Source: a bacterium (GTDB lineage: Bacteria; Actinomycetota; Acidimicrobiia; Acidimicrobiales; Bin134). From it: a DNA stretch of 62,315 nt. The stretch spans positions 1 to 62,315 of the forward strand of contig JAPOVT010000035.1 of assembly GCA_026708015.1 (NCBI GenBank), read 5' to 3'. The number at the start of each line of letters is the position of its first letter. The stretch's first letter is position 1. The notes beneath the pieces were generated by a model, which made no database searches, was not told the DNA's origin, and saw only the letters and a program-made list of their open reading frames with translations. Positions 16,895 through 25,397 of this stretch are shown one piece after another. Both the position numbers and the translations under genes were made by a program.

Positions 16895-17244
16895 CCTACG
16901 TGATCGGACCCCCTTGCATCGATGTCAAGGATGCCGCTTGTGTGGCCGAGTGCCCGGTGGACTGCATCTACACAGGCGGGCGGATGCTCTACATCCAACC
17001 TGATGAGTGCATTGACTGCGGTGCCTGTGAACCGGTCTGCCCGGTTGAGGCCATCTATCCCGAAGCGTTCCTGCCCACTGATTTTCAGGCCTTTACAGAG
17101 GTCAATGCAGATTTCTTCCAGGTCGCGGGTCTCGGCGCACCAGGCGGTGCCGCCCATGTCGAGGCTGTGGAGACCGATCATCCCGTAGTGGGCGGCTGGC
17201 CGCAGTCCCCTCCTCCTGAGGCATCCGCTCCAATCGCTCGTTAG
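16891..17244 (+). CDS. Ferredoxin with two Fe-S cluster motifs
   Basis: The 117-residue protein has the FdxA layout: TYVIGPPCIDVKDAACVAEC, then PVDCIY, and a regular second cluster CIDCGACEPVCPVEAIY. The first motif has the wider spacing seen in 7Fe (3Fe-4S plus 4Fe-4S) ferredoxins. A tail of about 50 residues follows. ATG 16891 overlaps the upstream gene by ATGA, so it is translationally coupled to the GMC dehydrogenase and is its likely electron acceptor. The 3' end overlaps the convergent HAD gene by 4 bp. Confidence 0.88.
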   Translation: MTYVIGPPCIDVKDAACVAECPVDCIYTGGRMLYIQPDECIDCGACEPVCPVEAIYPEAFLPTDFQAFTEVNADFFQVAGLGAPGGAAHVEAVETDHPVVGGWPQSPPPEASAPIAR

Positions 17245-17732
17245 CGGTCGTAGTAGCCGGAGTAGACGTAGATGCAGGGGACATCGACCTCGGCGTACAT
17301 CTCCACGTTGCGGGGGTCGTCCTCGAGGGCGCACAGCAACTCGAAACCGTGTTGGCGGAGATTGGCCACTTCGGCGGCCTTGTAGGCACGAGACCTCTCG
17401 CTGCTGTTGGGGGGTCGCAGGATCAGCAGATCCCAGCGGACTTGGTGGGTCTTGAGCCAGGCCACCGTGTCGTCCAGCAGCGACCAGGGGCGGGCGGTGA
17501 GCAGCACGACGGTGATGTCGGAGGCCAATGAGTTGACCAAGGCCACCGCCGCCTCCAGCGGGGGGTCGTCGGGGCAGCCGGCGAAGAACTCATCCCAGCG
17601 GCGGGCTTGAGCCAAGTGCTGGCGGTTGCTGCCGTCGGAGATGACCCCGTCCACGTCCACAATCACCGCGGGACCCCCGTCGAGGGGGGCGTCCCGCCAT
17701 GTCCAGTGAGATAAGGTGGTTGGCTGGCTCAA
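17241..17732 (-). CDS. HAD-superfamily phosphatase, PNK 3'-phosphatase-like
   Basis: This 163-residue protein has HAD motif I DVDGVISDGSNRQHL (about residues 26-40), motif II in VVLLTARPW, a Lys in the region RAYKAAEV and motif IV ALEDDPRNVEMY. This arrangement is close to the 3'-phosphatase domain of polynucleotide kinase-type proteins. It starts at TTG 17732, overlapping the acetyl-CoA synthetase stop as TTGA, so the two are co-translated. The physiological substrate is unclear; a nucleotide or nucleic-acid 3'-phosphate is a guess. Confidence 0.7.
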   Translation of the reverse strand: MSQPTTLSHWTWRDAPLDGGPAVIVDVDGVISDGSNRQHLAQARRWDEFFAGCPDDPPLEAAVALVNSLASDITVVLLTARPWSLLDDTVAWLKTHQVRWDLLILRPPNSSERSRAYKAAEVANLRQHGFELLCALEDDPRNVEMYAEVDVPCIYVYSGYYDR

Positions 17733-19687
17733 TCTTCTTGGGGGGACTCGGAGGCCCGGGTCCGGATCTCGTCCACCACCGACTGGTCGGCCAGGGTGGT
17801 GGTGTCGCCCAGGCTGCGGCCCTCGGCCACATCCCGCAACAGGCGGCGCATGATTTTGCCCGAGCGGGTCTTCGGCAGGTCGGGAACCAGCACCACCGTC
17901 TTGGGGCGGGCGATGGGGCCCAGCTTGGTGGCCACGTGCTGGCGAACCTCCTCGCCCAACTCCTCGGTGGCGTCATGGCTGCCTCGCAAGATCACATAGC
18001 CGATGATGGCTTGGCCGGTGGTGTCATCGGCCGCGCCCACCACGGCGGCCTCGGCCACCGCGGCGTGGTCCACCAGGGCCGACTCCACCTCGGTGGTGGA
18101 GATGCGGTGACCGGAGATGTTCATCACGTCGTCCACCCGGCCGAGCAGCCACAGGTAGCCGTCGTCGTCGACCTTGGCCCCGTCGCCCGCGAAATAGCGG
18201 CCATCGAACCGGCTCCAGTACGTCTCCCGGTAGCGCTCGGGGTCGCCCCAGATGCCTCGCAGCATCGACGGCCACGGGCGGGTGATGGTGAGGTAGCCGC
18301 CGCCTCGCTCCACCGGGCGGCCGTCATCGTCTACCAGTTCGGCGAACACCCCGGGAATGGGGTGGGTGGCCGACCCCGGCTTGGTGGTGGTCACGCCGGG
18401 CAGCGGGGAGATCATGTGGCCGCCGGTCTCGGTCTGCCACCATGTGTCCACTATGGGGCAGCTGCCCCCGCCGATGTGGGTGTGGTACCACATCCACGCC
18501 TCGGGGTTGATGGGCTCGCCCACCGTGCCCAGCACCCGCAGGCTGGACAGGTCGTGCTTGGCCGGCTCTTGGGCGCCCCACTTCATGAAGGTGCGGATGG
18601 CGGTGGGGGCGGTGTAGAGCTGGGTGACGCCGTAGCGCTCCACGATGTCCCAGAGGCGGTCGCGGTCCGGGGTGTCGGGGGTGCCCTCGTAGATCACCGA
18701 GGTGGCGCAGTTGGCCAGCGGGCCATACACGATGTAGCTGTGGCCGGTGACCCAGCCGATGTCGGCCGCGCACCAATAGACATCGCTGTCGGGCTTCAGG
18801 TCGAACACGTATTTGTGGGTGAAGGCCACCTGGGTGAGGTAGCCGCCGGTGGTGTGCATGATGCCCTTGGGCTTGGCGGTGGTACCTGACGTGTAGAGCA
18901 GGTAGAGGAGGGCCTCGGAGTCCATGGGCTCGGGCGGGCAGTCGGCGGCGGCATCGGCCATGAGGTCGTGCCACCACAGATCTCGGCCCTCGGCCATCTC
19001 GACGTCGGTATCGCAGCGATTGACCACCACTACGTGCTCCACGGAAGCCGCTCCTTGGCTGAGGGCGGTGTCCACGTTGGGCTTCAGCATGGAGGGGGCA
19101 CCGCGGCGGTAGCCGGCATCGGCGGTGATGATGAGGCGGGCCTCGGCGTCCTCGCACCGGTCGACAATGGCGTCGGGGGAGAAGCCGCCGAAGATCACCG
19201 AGTGGGCCACACCGATGCGGGTGCAGGCCAGCATGGCCACCGGCAGCTCGGGGATCATCGGCATGTAGATGGCCACCCGGTCGCCTGCGCTCAACCCCAG
19301 GCCCTTGAGCACGTTGGCAAACTTGGAAACCTCGGCAAGCAGATCGGCGTAGGTGATGGTGAGGGTGTCGCCCGGCTCGCCCTCCCAGTGGAAGGCGATC
19401 TTGTCGCCCTTGCCCGCTTCGACGTGGCGGTCGAGGCAGTTGTACGACACGTTGAGGGCGCCGCCGACAAACCACCGGGCAAAGGGCAGATCCCACTCCA
19501 GGGCGGTGTGGAAATCGGTGTCCCAGCTCAGCAGCTCCCGGGCCTGCCGAGCCCAGAATGACTCATAGTCGGCGTCGGCTTCGTCGTAGAGCGAGCGGTC
19601 GTTGGTTAGCGCAGCAGCGGCGAAATCGGCGGCCGGGGCGAAAGTGCGGTCCTCGACGTAATAGTCCTCGATGGTGGCGTCGGCCAT
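17729..19687 (-). CDS. acsA: Acetyl-CoA synthetase (AMP-forming)
   Basis: The 652-residue enzyme converts acetate, ATP and CoA to acetyl-CoA. It matches the family in length and motifs: N-terminal FWARQARELLSWDTDF, the AMP-binding P-loop YTSGTTAKPKGIMHTTGG (about residue 265), WWQTETGGHMISPLPG, and the C-terminal PKTRSGKIMRRLLRD whose Lys is the usual site of regulatory acetylation. Acetyl-CoA made here joins the CoA metabolism of the neighbouring genes. The ISL3 element lies about 200 bp upstream and may have displaced regulatory DNA. Confidence 0.95.
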   Translation of the reverse strand: MADATIEDYYVEDRTFAPAADFAAAALTNDRSLYDEADADYESFWARQARELLSWDTDFHTALEWDLPFARWFVGGALNVSYNCLDRHVEAGKGDKIAFHWEGEPGDTLTITYADLLAEVSKFANVLKGLGLSAGDRVAIYMPMIPELPVAMLACTRIGVAHSVIFGGFSPDAIVDRCEDAEARLIITADAGYRRGAPSMLKPNVDTALSQGAASVEHVVVVNRCDTDVEMAEGRDLWWHDLMADAAADCPPEPMDSEALLYLLYTSGTTAKPKGIMHTTGGYLTQVAFTHKYVFDLKPDSDVYWCAADIGWVTGHSYIVYGPLANCATSVIYEGTPDTPDRDRLWDIVERYGVTQLYTAPTAIRTFMKWGAQEPAKHDLSSLRVLGTVGEPINPEAWMWYHTHIGGGSCPIVDTWWQTETGGHMISPLPGVTTTKPGSATHPIPGVFAELVDDDGRPVERGGGYLTITRPWPSMLRGIWGDPERYRETYWSRFDGRYFAGDGAKVDDDGYLWLLGRVDDVMNISGHRISTTEVESALVDHAAVAEAAVVGAADDTTGQAIIGYVILRGSHDATEELGEEVRQHVATKLGPIARPKTVVLVPDLPKTRSGKIMRRLLRDVAEGRSLGDTTTLADQSVVDEIRTRASESPQED

Positions 19688-19944
19688 GGGTCAGTCCTTT
19701 CCGGTGCTCTCGCGGGACAGCGCGGCGAGCCTACATTCTGCCGACATGCCAATTAAGGCCAGGGGAAGTTGATGGGTGGGGATTGGCTCCCAAATTGCTG
19801 CGTTGTTGTCGACAAGAACTGTGTTGGCGAGATAATTCGAGCCTTCGCGGAAACGTGGGGTGGGGTGGTCTGAGGGTCCGTTAATCGGGGTCGGGGCCCT
19901 GCTGGAGTCGGTGATGTCAACGTCGCCTGTCCCAGAGGGCCCCG

Positions 19945-21183
19945 ATGAGTTCAGATGTTATGCGGGTGCGGTTGCACTTGCGCCGGGTTCGCGTGCTCGT
20001 GGTTGTGTCGGACGCGCCTTTCGAGCTGGTTGTGGAGGTGGAGTCGGCGGTCCGCCGGCCGAGGTGCCCGGAGTGCGGGTTCGCCTGCTCGTCGGTCCGC
20101 GATGTGCGCTCCAAGAGGGTGCGCGACTTGGAGGTGTCGGGCCGCACTGTGGTGTTGTTGTGGCGGAGGCCCAGGATGGCGTGCGGCGGCTGCTGCGGCC
20201 GGTTCTTGGAGGACCACCCGGTGTTCGAGGGCGCGTTGACCGCCCGGCTGGCCCGTCGGCTGGTGGCCGACGCCAGGGTCATGCCGATCCGCCGGGTGGC
20301 CCGGCGCCACAAGATCGGCTGGCACAAGATCGGCTGGCACAAGATCGGCTGGCACAAGATCGGCTGGCACAAGATCAACGCGCTGGTGGGTGCCTGGGCG
20401 GCGCTGGTCGCCGCCCGGCGGCGCAGCCGGTCGTGCCGGGTGCTTTCGGTCGACGAGACCTCGATGCGCAAACGCCACCGGTATGTGACCGTTATCGTCA
20501 ACGCCGACACCGGCCAGACCCTGGCCATGGTCCCCCACCGAAGCGCAGCCGCCCTATCAGGGTTTTTCGCCTCGCAGGGCCGCAAATGGTGCAAACAGGT
20601 CAAAATCGTCGTCACCGACGGGTCCCCCGCCTACCGCTCCGCCATCGCAACCCACCTCGGCCACGCCCGCCACGTGCTCGACCGGTTCCACGTCATCAGA
20701 TGGTTCTCCGCCGGGCTCACCGCAGTGCGCCGAGACGTCCAGCGCCGCCAGCCCGGGGGCCCGCAACCAGCGTTCGACCCGCAGGTGTTCAAAGCCCGCT
20801 TCGCCCTGCTCAAACGGGCCGACACGCTCACCGGCACAGACCGGGCCCGCCTCGACGAGATCTTCGACGCGCACCCGAGACTCGAAGCCGCCTGGCAGGC
20901 CCTCCAACAGCTCCGAGGCCTCTACGACGCCGACGACCACCACCGCGCCCTACACCTAGACAACTTCAGCGACCTCTACCAGACCGGCCAACTCCCAGAG
21001 TTCCACGACATCGTGAACACCTTCATCGAATGGTCCGATGAGATCCTCAACTGGCACCACACCGGCCGACCCTCAAACGGGCGCATAGAAGGAACCAACA
21101 ACCTCCTCCAAGTCCTCAGACGAACAGCCCACGGCTTCACCAACCCCCACAACTTCCAAGCCCGCGGCCTGCAGATAACCTGA
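19945..21183 (+). CDS. ISL3-family transposase with expanded repeat
   Basis: The 412-residue DDE transposase has an N-terminal zinc-finger-like region (CPECGFACSSVRD and CGGCCGRF), an HTH region, and a DDE core beginning VLSVDETSMRKRH, then VTDGSPAYRSAI and a C-terminal GRIEGTNNLLQVLRRTAHGF. Between the HTH and the core there are extra in-frame copies of GWHKI produced by a 15-bp tandem repeat (20308-20376), where relatives have a single IGWHKINAL-type segment. The frame is otherwise complete. Whether the expanded protein is active is uncertain. Confidence 0.88.
   Translation: MSSDVMRVRLHLRRVRVLVVVSDAPFELVVEVESAVRRPRCPECGFACSSVRDVRSKRVRDLEVSGRTVVLLWRRPRMACGGCCGRFLEDHPVFEGALTARLARRLVADARVMPIRRVARRHKIGWHKIGWHKIGWHKIGWHKINALVGAWAALVAARRRSRSCRVLSVDETSMRKRHRYVTVIVNADTGQTLAMVPHRSAAALSGFFASQGRKWCKQVKIVVTDGSPAYRSAIATHLGHARHVLDRFHVIRWFSAGLTAVRRDVQRRQPGGPQPAFDPQVFKARFALLKRADTLTGTDRARLDEIFDAHPRLEAAWQALQQLRGLYDADDHHRALHLDNFSDLYQTGQLPEFHDIVNTFIEWSDEILNWHHTGRPSNGRIEGTNNLLQVLRRTAHGFTNPHNFQARGLQIT
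20308..20376 (+). repeat. 15-bp tandem repeat inside the transposase gene
   Basis: CACAAGATCGGCTGG is repeated perfectly four times (20308, 20323, 20338, 20353) followed by a partial copy to 20376. It encodes HKIGW units and keeps the frame. The perfect identity implies recent slippage-type expansion, or an assembly artefact. Confidence 0.9.
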
Positions 21184-21244
21184 CCCCCACACCGGAGACA
21201 GCAACCCGAACCCCACAAAAACGCGCAGGGCCGATAATTTCTTG

Positions 21245-21589
21245 TCAATCTGTGTCTGAAACTGTCGCTGAACTCGGTTTCCATCTCATAAATCGCACAA
21301 CCTTTTGCGATTTATGGCTATACCAATGAAATATGGTATCAGAATATCGCATTACCAAAAGACCATTGAGAACAATAGACCCAAGAATGAAGGGGACACC
21401 GATAAGTCGATTTTCTGAGCTCGCGAATATCCCACCAATTGCACAAGCTCCTACTGCAACTACGAGAATACGGAAAGCTCTCCTGCCTAATCTGGAGGCA
21501 ATCTTATACTCCTTCTTCAACTTGGAAACACCAATAAAGCTAAACACCAAGATAGAGCCAATCAATATTGCAATAGAAACTATGAACAT
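21245..21589 (-). CDS. Small membrane protein, possible immunity partner
   Basis: A 114-residue protein with three clear hydrophobic segments (about residues 3-22, 40-60 and 65-83) and a basic, Ser-rich cytoplasmic-type tail. I do not recognise a family. It lies 39 bp downstream of the secreted protein gene 21629-22774 in the same direction, and both are markedly more AT-rich than the flanking chromosome, so they probably arrived together. Position and topology fit an immunity protein for a secreted toxin, but this is inference. Confidence 0.6.
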   Translation of the reverse strand: MFIVSIAILIGSILVFSFIGVSKLKKEYKIASRLGRRAFRILVVAVGACAIGGIFASSENRLIGVPFILGSIVLNGLLVMRYSDTIFHWYSHKSQKVVRFMRWKPSSATVSDTD

Positions 21590-21628
21590 GTATTCGAGAG
21601 AAATTCTACTATACAGTCTTGCATGAAA

Positions 21629-22774
21629 TCAGCGACGACAGGTGTAATGGCCGGGATTGACGAAGGGGTTAAATCCGGTCCAAGCCCATTGTAGGCCAAC
21701 TTTTATCTTGAGGCAGGTGTTGCTCCTATAGTATGCAGTCACTGCAAAAGCTAGAATTGTGAGCGCCACCAATCCTATGTATGTTGTGACAATGGTAGGT
21801 ATCGCGGTAAAGACAGCCACGTAAGCCATAAGAGTTGAAACACCAAACTGAGCGATTTGCTCTGTTTCGTACCTGTCGAAGTAAATTGTTCCTGAGATAA
21901 TGCCCCAATTAAAGTCAGGGTCTGCAATTATGGGATACTGGGTTCCGGAGCCATGTTTGACCTCAAATACAAGAGTTTCATTGTCAATTCGAAAAGTAGA
22001 ATCAATCGGGTTACCCGCAGCGTCATATGCCCAAGGTCTGTTAATTATAGAAATCACAACATTATCGCTATTGACTACGGCTACTCTGCCGTCTTTTAAC
22101 GACTTGAGTTCTTCGTCCTCGTTTAGTCCGACAGGAAAATAAAATTGAGTTGGTGCATCTGAAGCTTCAATCAAGACAAGTATCCTAACAGTAGCGTTAG
22201 TCTTTGCTTGTGCAATAATATGGGTACTAATGGATACACTTTCATATAGAAGTGATACATCAGATGCGGTCTTTGATTTTACAGCTTGACCATGCAGTTG
22301 TACTGAAACACTAGTCCCATCAGGTCTAGACATAGCAATAAAATCACCACTATCGGAGGGAAGAGTTAGCGTGTCCTTGGTAGAAGACTCCATAAAGGCT
22401 TGAAAACCACCATCCCTCTGTGCTGTAAGGGACACCTGAGATGAATCGGCTAATGACATGGCAAGTTCTTGTTCCAAGTCAGGCACTGCTTGCAGAAGTT
22501 TGCCAACCATTCCAACCTTATCTTCTGCCGAAGAATCTGGGGCTACTTGACTTTGGGTTGAATCTTCCTCATCCGTGGCCTTGTCTTCGTCATCTTCTTC
22601 GTCAATATCTTCTTCTGTGCTGTCTTCATCAGAAGGACCGGCAAAATCAGCCATTTTGTCTTCAGAGGGATCAGCAACAGTTTGAGCAGTAGCTACTCCT
22701 GAACTAAAGAGGGAAATTGTCAGAATTAATCCCAAAATACGAACAAATCGCACTGACAATATTGAAACATTCAT
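21629..22774 (-). CDS. Secreted acidic protein with C-terminal hydrophobic domain
   Basis: The 381-residue precursor has an N-terminal signal peptide ending near GVATAQT (about residue 32) and a strongly acidic low-complexity stretch (residues about 38-75: EDSTEEDIDEEDDEDKATD). A beta-rich domain follows, containing NRPWAYDAAGNPIDSTFRID and YPIIADPDFNWG. The last part has one or two hydrophobic helices (about 315-350) and ends in C-x-K-I and a Cys near the terminus. The PWA-DA-G-PV and YPI-ADP blocks occur in many uncharacterised actinobacterial secreted proteins, some bacteriocin-like. Function unknown. Confidence 0.65.
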   Translation of the reverse strand: MNVSILSVRFVRILGLILTISLFSSGVATAQTVADPSEDKMADFAGPSDEDSTEEDIDEEDDEDKATDEEDSTQSQVAPDSSAEDKVGMVGKLLQAVPDLEQELAMSLADSSQVSLTAQRDGGFQAFMESSTKDTLTLPSDSGDFIAMSRPDGTSVSVQLHGQAVKSKTASDVSLLYESVSISTHIIAQAKTNATVRILVLIEASDAPTQFYFPVGLNEDEELKSLKDGRVAVVNSDNVVISIINRPWAYDAAGNPIDSTFRIDNETLVFEVKHGSGTQYPIIADPDFNWGIISGTIYFDRYETEQIAQFGVSTLMAYVAVFTAIPTIVTTYIGLVALTILAFAVTAYYRSNTCLKIKVGLQWAWTGFNPFVNPGHYTCRR

Positions 22775-23121
22775 AAGAATAATTCTAAATTGGAGCCTTT
22801 AATGCTGCCAAGTCGGACTGGATGTCGAGGCCGATCGGCCATGATGGTGGGTTGCCAGAGTCAGTGACCGACCGGAGGAGGTGTTCAGTATGGCACGGCG
22901 TTTGGATGCGGGTGGAGGCGTTCAGAATAAGGTACGGGAGACCCTGGGTTGCGAGGAACAGCCGCTACGCGGTCTTGGTGGCGCTGCCAGGCGGCTATAT
23001 CGTCCACAGGGCCGCACGAGTTGCTGTTCAAGTACCGGGTCACCAGCCAACCCATGCTCATGACCATCACTCAGGATATGGTCACCTAGTGCAACTCCAG
23101 GAAGGGAGCTGATCGGCGGTC
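22775..23121 (+). other. 347 bp without a recognisable gene
   Basis: I translated this stretch on both strands and found short open frames (for example 22822-23112) with no recognisable motif or consistent start. The base composition returns from AT-rich to GC-rich here. It may be the junction of the AT-rich island with the host chromosome. I see no terminator, repeat or RNA. Confidence 0.5.
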
Positions 23122-23535
23122 ATGGATATCAGAGTCGCCACATTGTGCGATTTCGCCCAGGTGCGGGAGGGGCTGCTGTTTGTGAGCTCGGCGGGCATCA
23201 CCCGGGTGTATCGGGAGTCGTTTCCCGCGCCCATCGGAGTCATGCTGGCGCTGGTGCTGGAGATGTCGCCGGCTGAGGCCGCCAATGCCAACAAGATCAG
23301 GGTGCGGGTTGAGGACGCTGACGGGAAGAAGCTGGCCGAGATGGTCGGCGAGGTCCAGGTGAAACTGGGGTCGGGTCATGATCCTGGAGAGCTGGTCAAT
23401 GTGCCCTTCGTGGCCGACTTCCGGGCGATGAAGCTGCCGTCACCGGGCCGCTATCAGGTGGCCATCCACCCCGAGGTCGACGGGGCCAACCCAGTAGCGC
23501 TGGGGTTTCGGGCCGCAGTTCGGGCCAAGACCTGA
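23122..23535 (+). CDS. DUF6941-like conserved protein
   Basis: A 137-residue soluble protein starting DIRVATLCDFAQVREGLLFV, then SSAGITRVYRESFPAPIGVM and a beta-sandwich-like remainder (KIRVRVEDADGKKLAEMVGE; GRYQVAIHPEVDG). I associate this start with the DUF6941 family, whose function is unknown. It is convergent with the methyltransferase gene, ending 6 bp from it. Confidence 0.7.
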   Translation: MDIRVATLCDFAQVREGLLFVSSAGITRVYRESFPAPIGVMLALVLEMSPAEAANANKIRVRVEDADGKKLAEMVGEVQVKLGSGHDPGELVNVPFVADFRAMKLPSPGRYQVAIHPEVDGANPVALGFRAAVRAKT

Positions 23536-23541
23536 TTTATC

Positions 23542-24459
23542 TCATCCCGGGACAGGTACATCCCATTCGGCCACGGTGAATCCACCCAGCCCGGCCGGGT
23601 CCAGCAAAGCCTCAGCTTCAATGGCCCGGCTGCGTCCGGCCAGCGCGGCGAGATCGCCTTTGGCGGCCCCGGAACGCCAGGCGGCAATGCCCTCGGCCAC
23701 CAGCTCGTCAATGCCGTGGGCCTTGAGCCAGGTGGCTTGGTCGGTGACCCTGGTAGGAGGACACACCGCCGTGAGTTGATCAAAGGCCACCTCGCAGGTG
23801 ATGTCCTGGGTGCCGGGGGCGGTCCATGGGTCGGTGCCCCGCTCGTGGCCCCTGTAGGTTCGCAGCCACTCGGGCCACGGTCGGGAGGCCATCTCCTCAG
23901 TGGTGCTCGTGTAATCGATGACTACAACGGTCCCCTTCTCGATGATCGATAGGGCTTGGGCCAGCCAAGCAGAGGCCTGATCTTGTTGGGGGGTCAGCCG
24001 GGTCTCCGGGCTCGGAGGATGCTCGCCAATCTCGACTCCCTCGGAATCAAAAAGGCGCAGCGGCAGGTTGTCGAGAAGTTCGTTGGCCATGACCACTCCG
24101 ATGATCGGCCCATCGGGCATGGCAGAGGCCGACTCTCCCACGGTGTGAGTCGCCCGTCCCGTGGCGCTGCGCTCCAGGTTGATCCATCGCAGAGCCGGTG
24201 TGCAGCCAGGCTCTGCCTTGGCCACCGTCCGGGCCAGCGTGCCCGGTCCGGCACCGGCGTCGATAACGGTGAACGGATCGGGATGACCCAACTCGATCCA
24301 GCGACGGTCCAACATTCGCCCTACCACGGCACCGAACAGCGGCCCGACTTCGGGGCTGGTGATGAAGTGGCCCCCGCGCCGTCCGGCCTGGCCCGACTCG
24401 TAGAACCCGTGCTCAGGGTTATACAGCGCCCGTTCCATGAACTCGGCAAAGTCGGTCAT
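23542..24459 (-). CDS. SAM-dependent methyltransferase, MidA/NDUFAF7 family
   Basis: This 305-residue protein has the DUF185 (PF02636) hallmarks: MERALYNPEHGFYESG at the start, HFITSPEVGPLFGAVVGRML, the SAM motif VIDAGAGPGTLARTV and the family block VMANELLDNLPLRLF. In mitochondria the homologue methylates an Arg of the complex I 49-kDa subunit (NuoD homologue). A nuo operon lies 4 kb away, which makes a similar role here worth noting. It is divergent from the next gene. Confidence 0.85.
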   Translation of the reverse strand: MTDFAEFMERALYNPEHGFYESGQAGRRGGHFITSPEVGPLFGAVVGRMLDRRWIELGHPDPFTVIDAGAGPGTLARTVAKAEPGCTPALRWINLERSATGRATHTVGESASAMPDGPIIGVVMANELLDNLPLRLFDSEGVEIGEHPPSPETRLTPQQDQASAWLAQALSIIEKGTVVVIDYTSTTEEMASRPWPEWLRTYRGHERGTDPWTAPGTQDITCEVAFDQLTAVCPPTRVTDQATWLKAHGIDELVAEGIAAWRSGAAKGDLAALAGRSRAIEAEALLDPAGLGGFTVAEWDVPVPG

Positions 24460-24625
24460 TTCACCGCGTGAGATCGGTCGCCTGTCACTGAGAACCCCAC
24501 CGTTCCAGTATGGCGATGCGTTCGATGGAGAACCTCAGCAGTGCGCCGCTTTTCTGTTCTCAATACACTGTGCCCATCGGACGAGCGGAACCGCATGGAT
24601 TGCGGTATCCAGCACTGGAGGCACC

Positions 24626-25390
24626 ATGACTGAGACCCCGATGAGCCGGCCCGGCGAGGTTGCCGGTTGGCCGAAGCTGACCGTGGAGTACCGGACTGAC
24701 CCGGCCGGCATTGAGCAAATCCTTCCTCCGGGACTCACTGCGGGCGATCCGATCGTCACCGTGGGGGTGTACTGCGTGCCGGTGCTGGGCGAGCCAGAGT
24801 ACGGCGTGAGCGTCAAGGTTCCGGCGAGCTGGAAGGGCGTGAATGGCCAGTACAGCTTGGGCTTGGGAATTGATCAGGAAGCCGCCATCTTCATCAGCGG
24901 CGAGACCAACGGCCAGCCCAAGTATCCGTGCGACATCCGCTTCTATCGCCTGGGCAATCGGGTGGAGGCCCGGACCATCCATCAGGGCTACACGTTCATC
25001 GAGTTCGAGGGCGATGTCACCGGAGCGGTGGAGCCGAAGGCTGGCGAGTACACCGAGCACGAGTGGTGGACGAAGTACTCCCGGGCCATCGGCGGCGCGG
25101 AGAAGGAGTACGACTTCCCACCCCACGTCGTGGACGTGGCCACCACCTTCGAACAGGTCCACGTTGAGGAGATCGACGGTGAGCTGCGGTTGCTGGACAG
25201 CCCCTGGGATCCCGTGGCCCGCTACTTCCCCATCGTCGAGCAGTTGTCGGCGCAGCTGGTGACCAACCGGATGATCGACCGGCAGATCACCAACGCCGGC
25301 CCGCTGGATCCCGATGCGTTTTGGCCGATGGCCGACGTCATAAGCGGCTCCCGCTGGCCCGGCACCCGAGGCGGCCCCCGCAAGCCTTAG
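24626..25390 (+). CDS. Acetoacetate decarboxylase family protein
   Basis: The 254-residue protein shows the ADC fold features: LTVEYRTDPAGIEQILPPGL, then VKVPASWKGVNGQYSLGLG, and ETNGQPKYPCDIRF, where the Lys of QPK aligns with the Schiff-base region of acetoacetate decarboxylase. ATG 24626 has GGAG 7 nt upstream; the longer frame from 24437 overlaps the divergent gene and is unlikely. It may decarboxylate or hydrate a beta-keto compound; many members do not act on acetoacetate. Confidence 0.78.
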   Translation: MTETPMSRPGEVAGWPKLTVEYRTDPAGIEQILPPGLTAGDPIVTVGVYCVPVLGEPEYGVSVKVPASWKGVNGQYSLGLGIDQEAAIFISGETNGQPKYPCDIRFYRLGNRVEARTIHQGYTFIEFEGDVTGAVEPKAGEYTEHEWWTKYSRAIGGAEKEYDFPPHVVDVATTFEQVHVEEIDGELRLLDSPWDPVARYFPIVEQLSAQLVTNRMIDRQITNAGPLDPDAFWPMADVISGSRWPGTRGGPRKP

Positions 25391-25397
25391 TGACTAG

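Larger units (their letters stand above)
19895..21232 (+). mobile_element. ISL3-family insertion sequence
   Basis: The element is defined by an ISL3 transposase with flanks that may end in GGCCCTGC (19895-19902) and its complement (21225-21232). Beyond these 8 bp the two ends diverge, and I find no matching 8-bp target duplication, so the boundaries are tentative. The element separates the acetyl-CoA synthetase gene from an AT-rich island on the right. Confidence 0.55.

Noticed and set aside
19887..21240. Target-site duplication around the ISL3 element
   Set aside because: The 8-bp flanks outside the GGCCCTGC ends do not match each other, so no duplication is claimed.
22881..23070. Short open frames on both strands between the AT-rich island and the DUF6941-like gene
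   Set aside because: No start signal, no motif and mutual overlap; probably non-coding.
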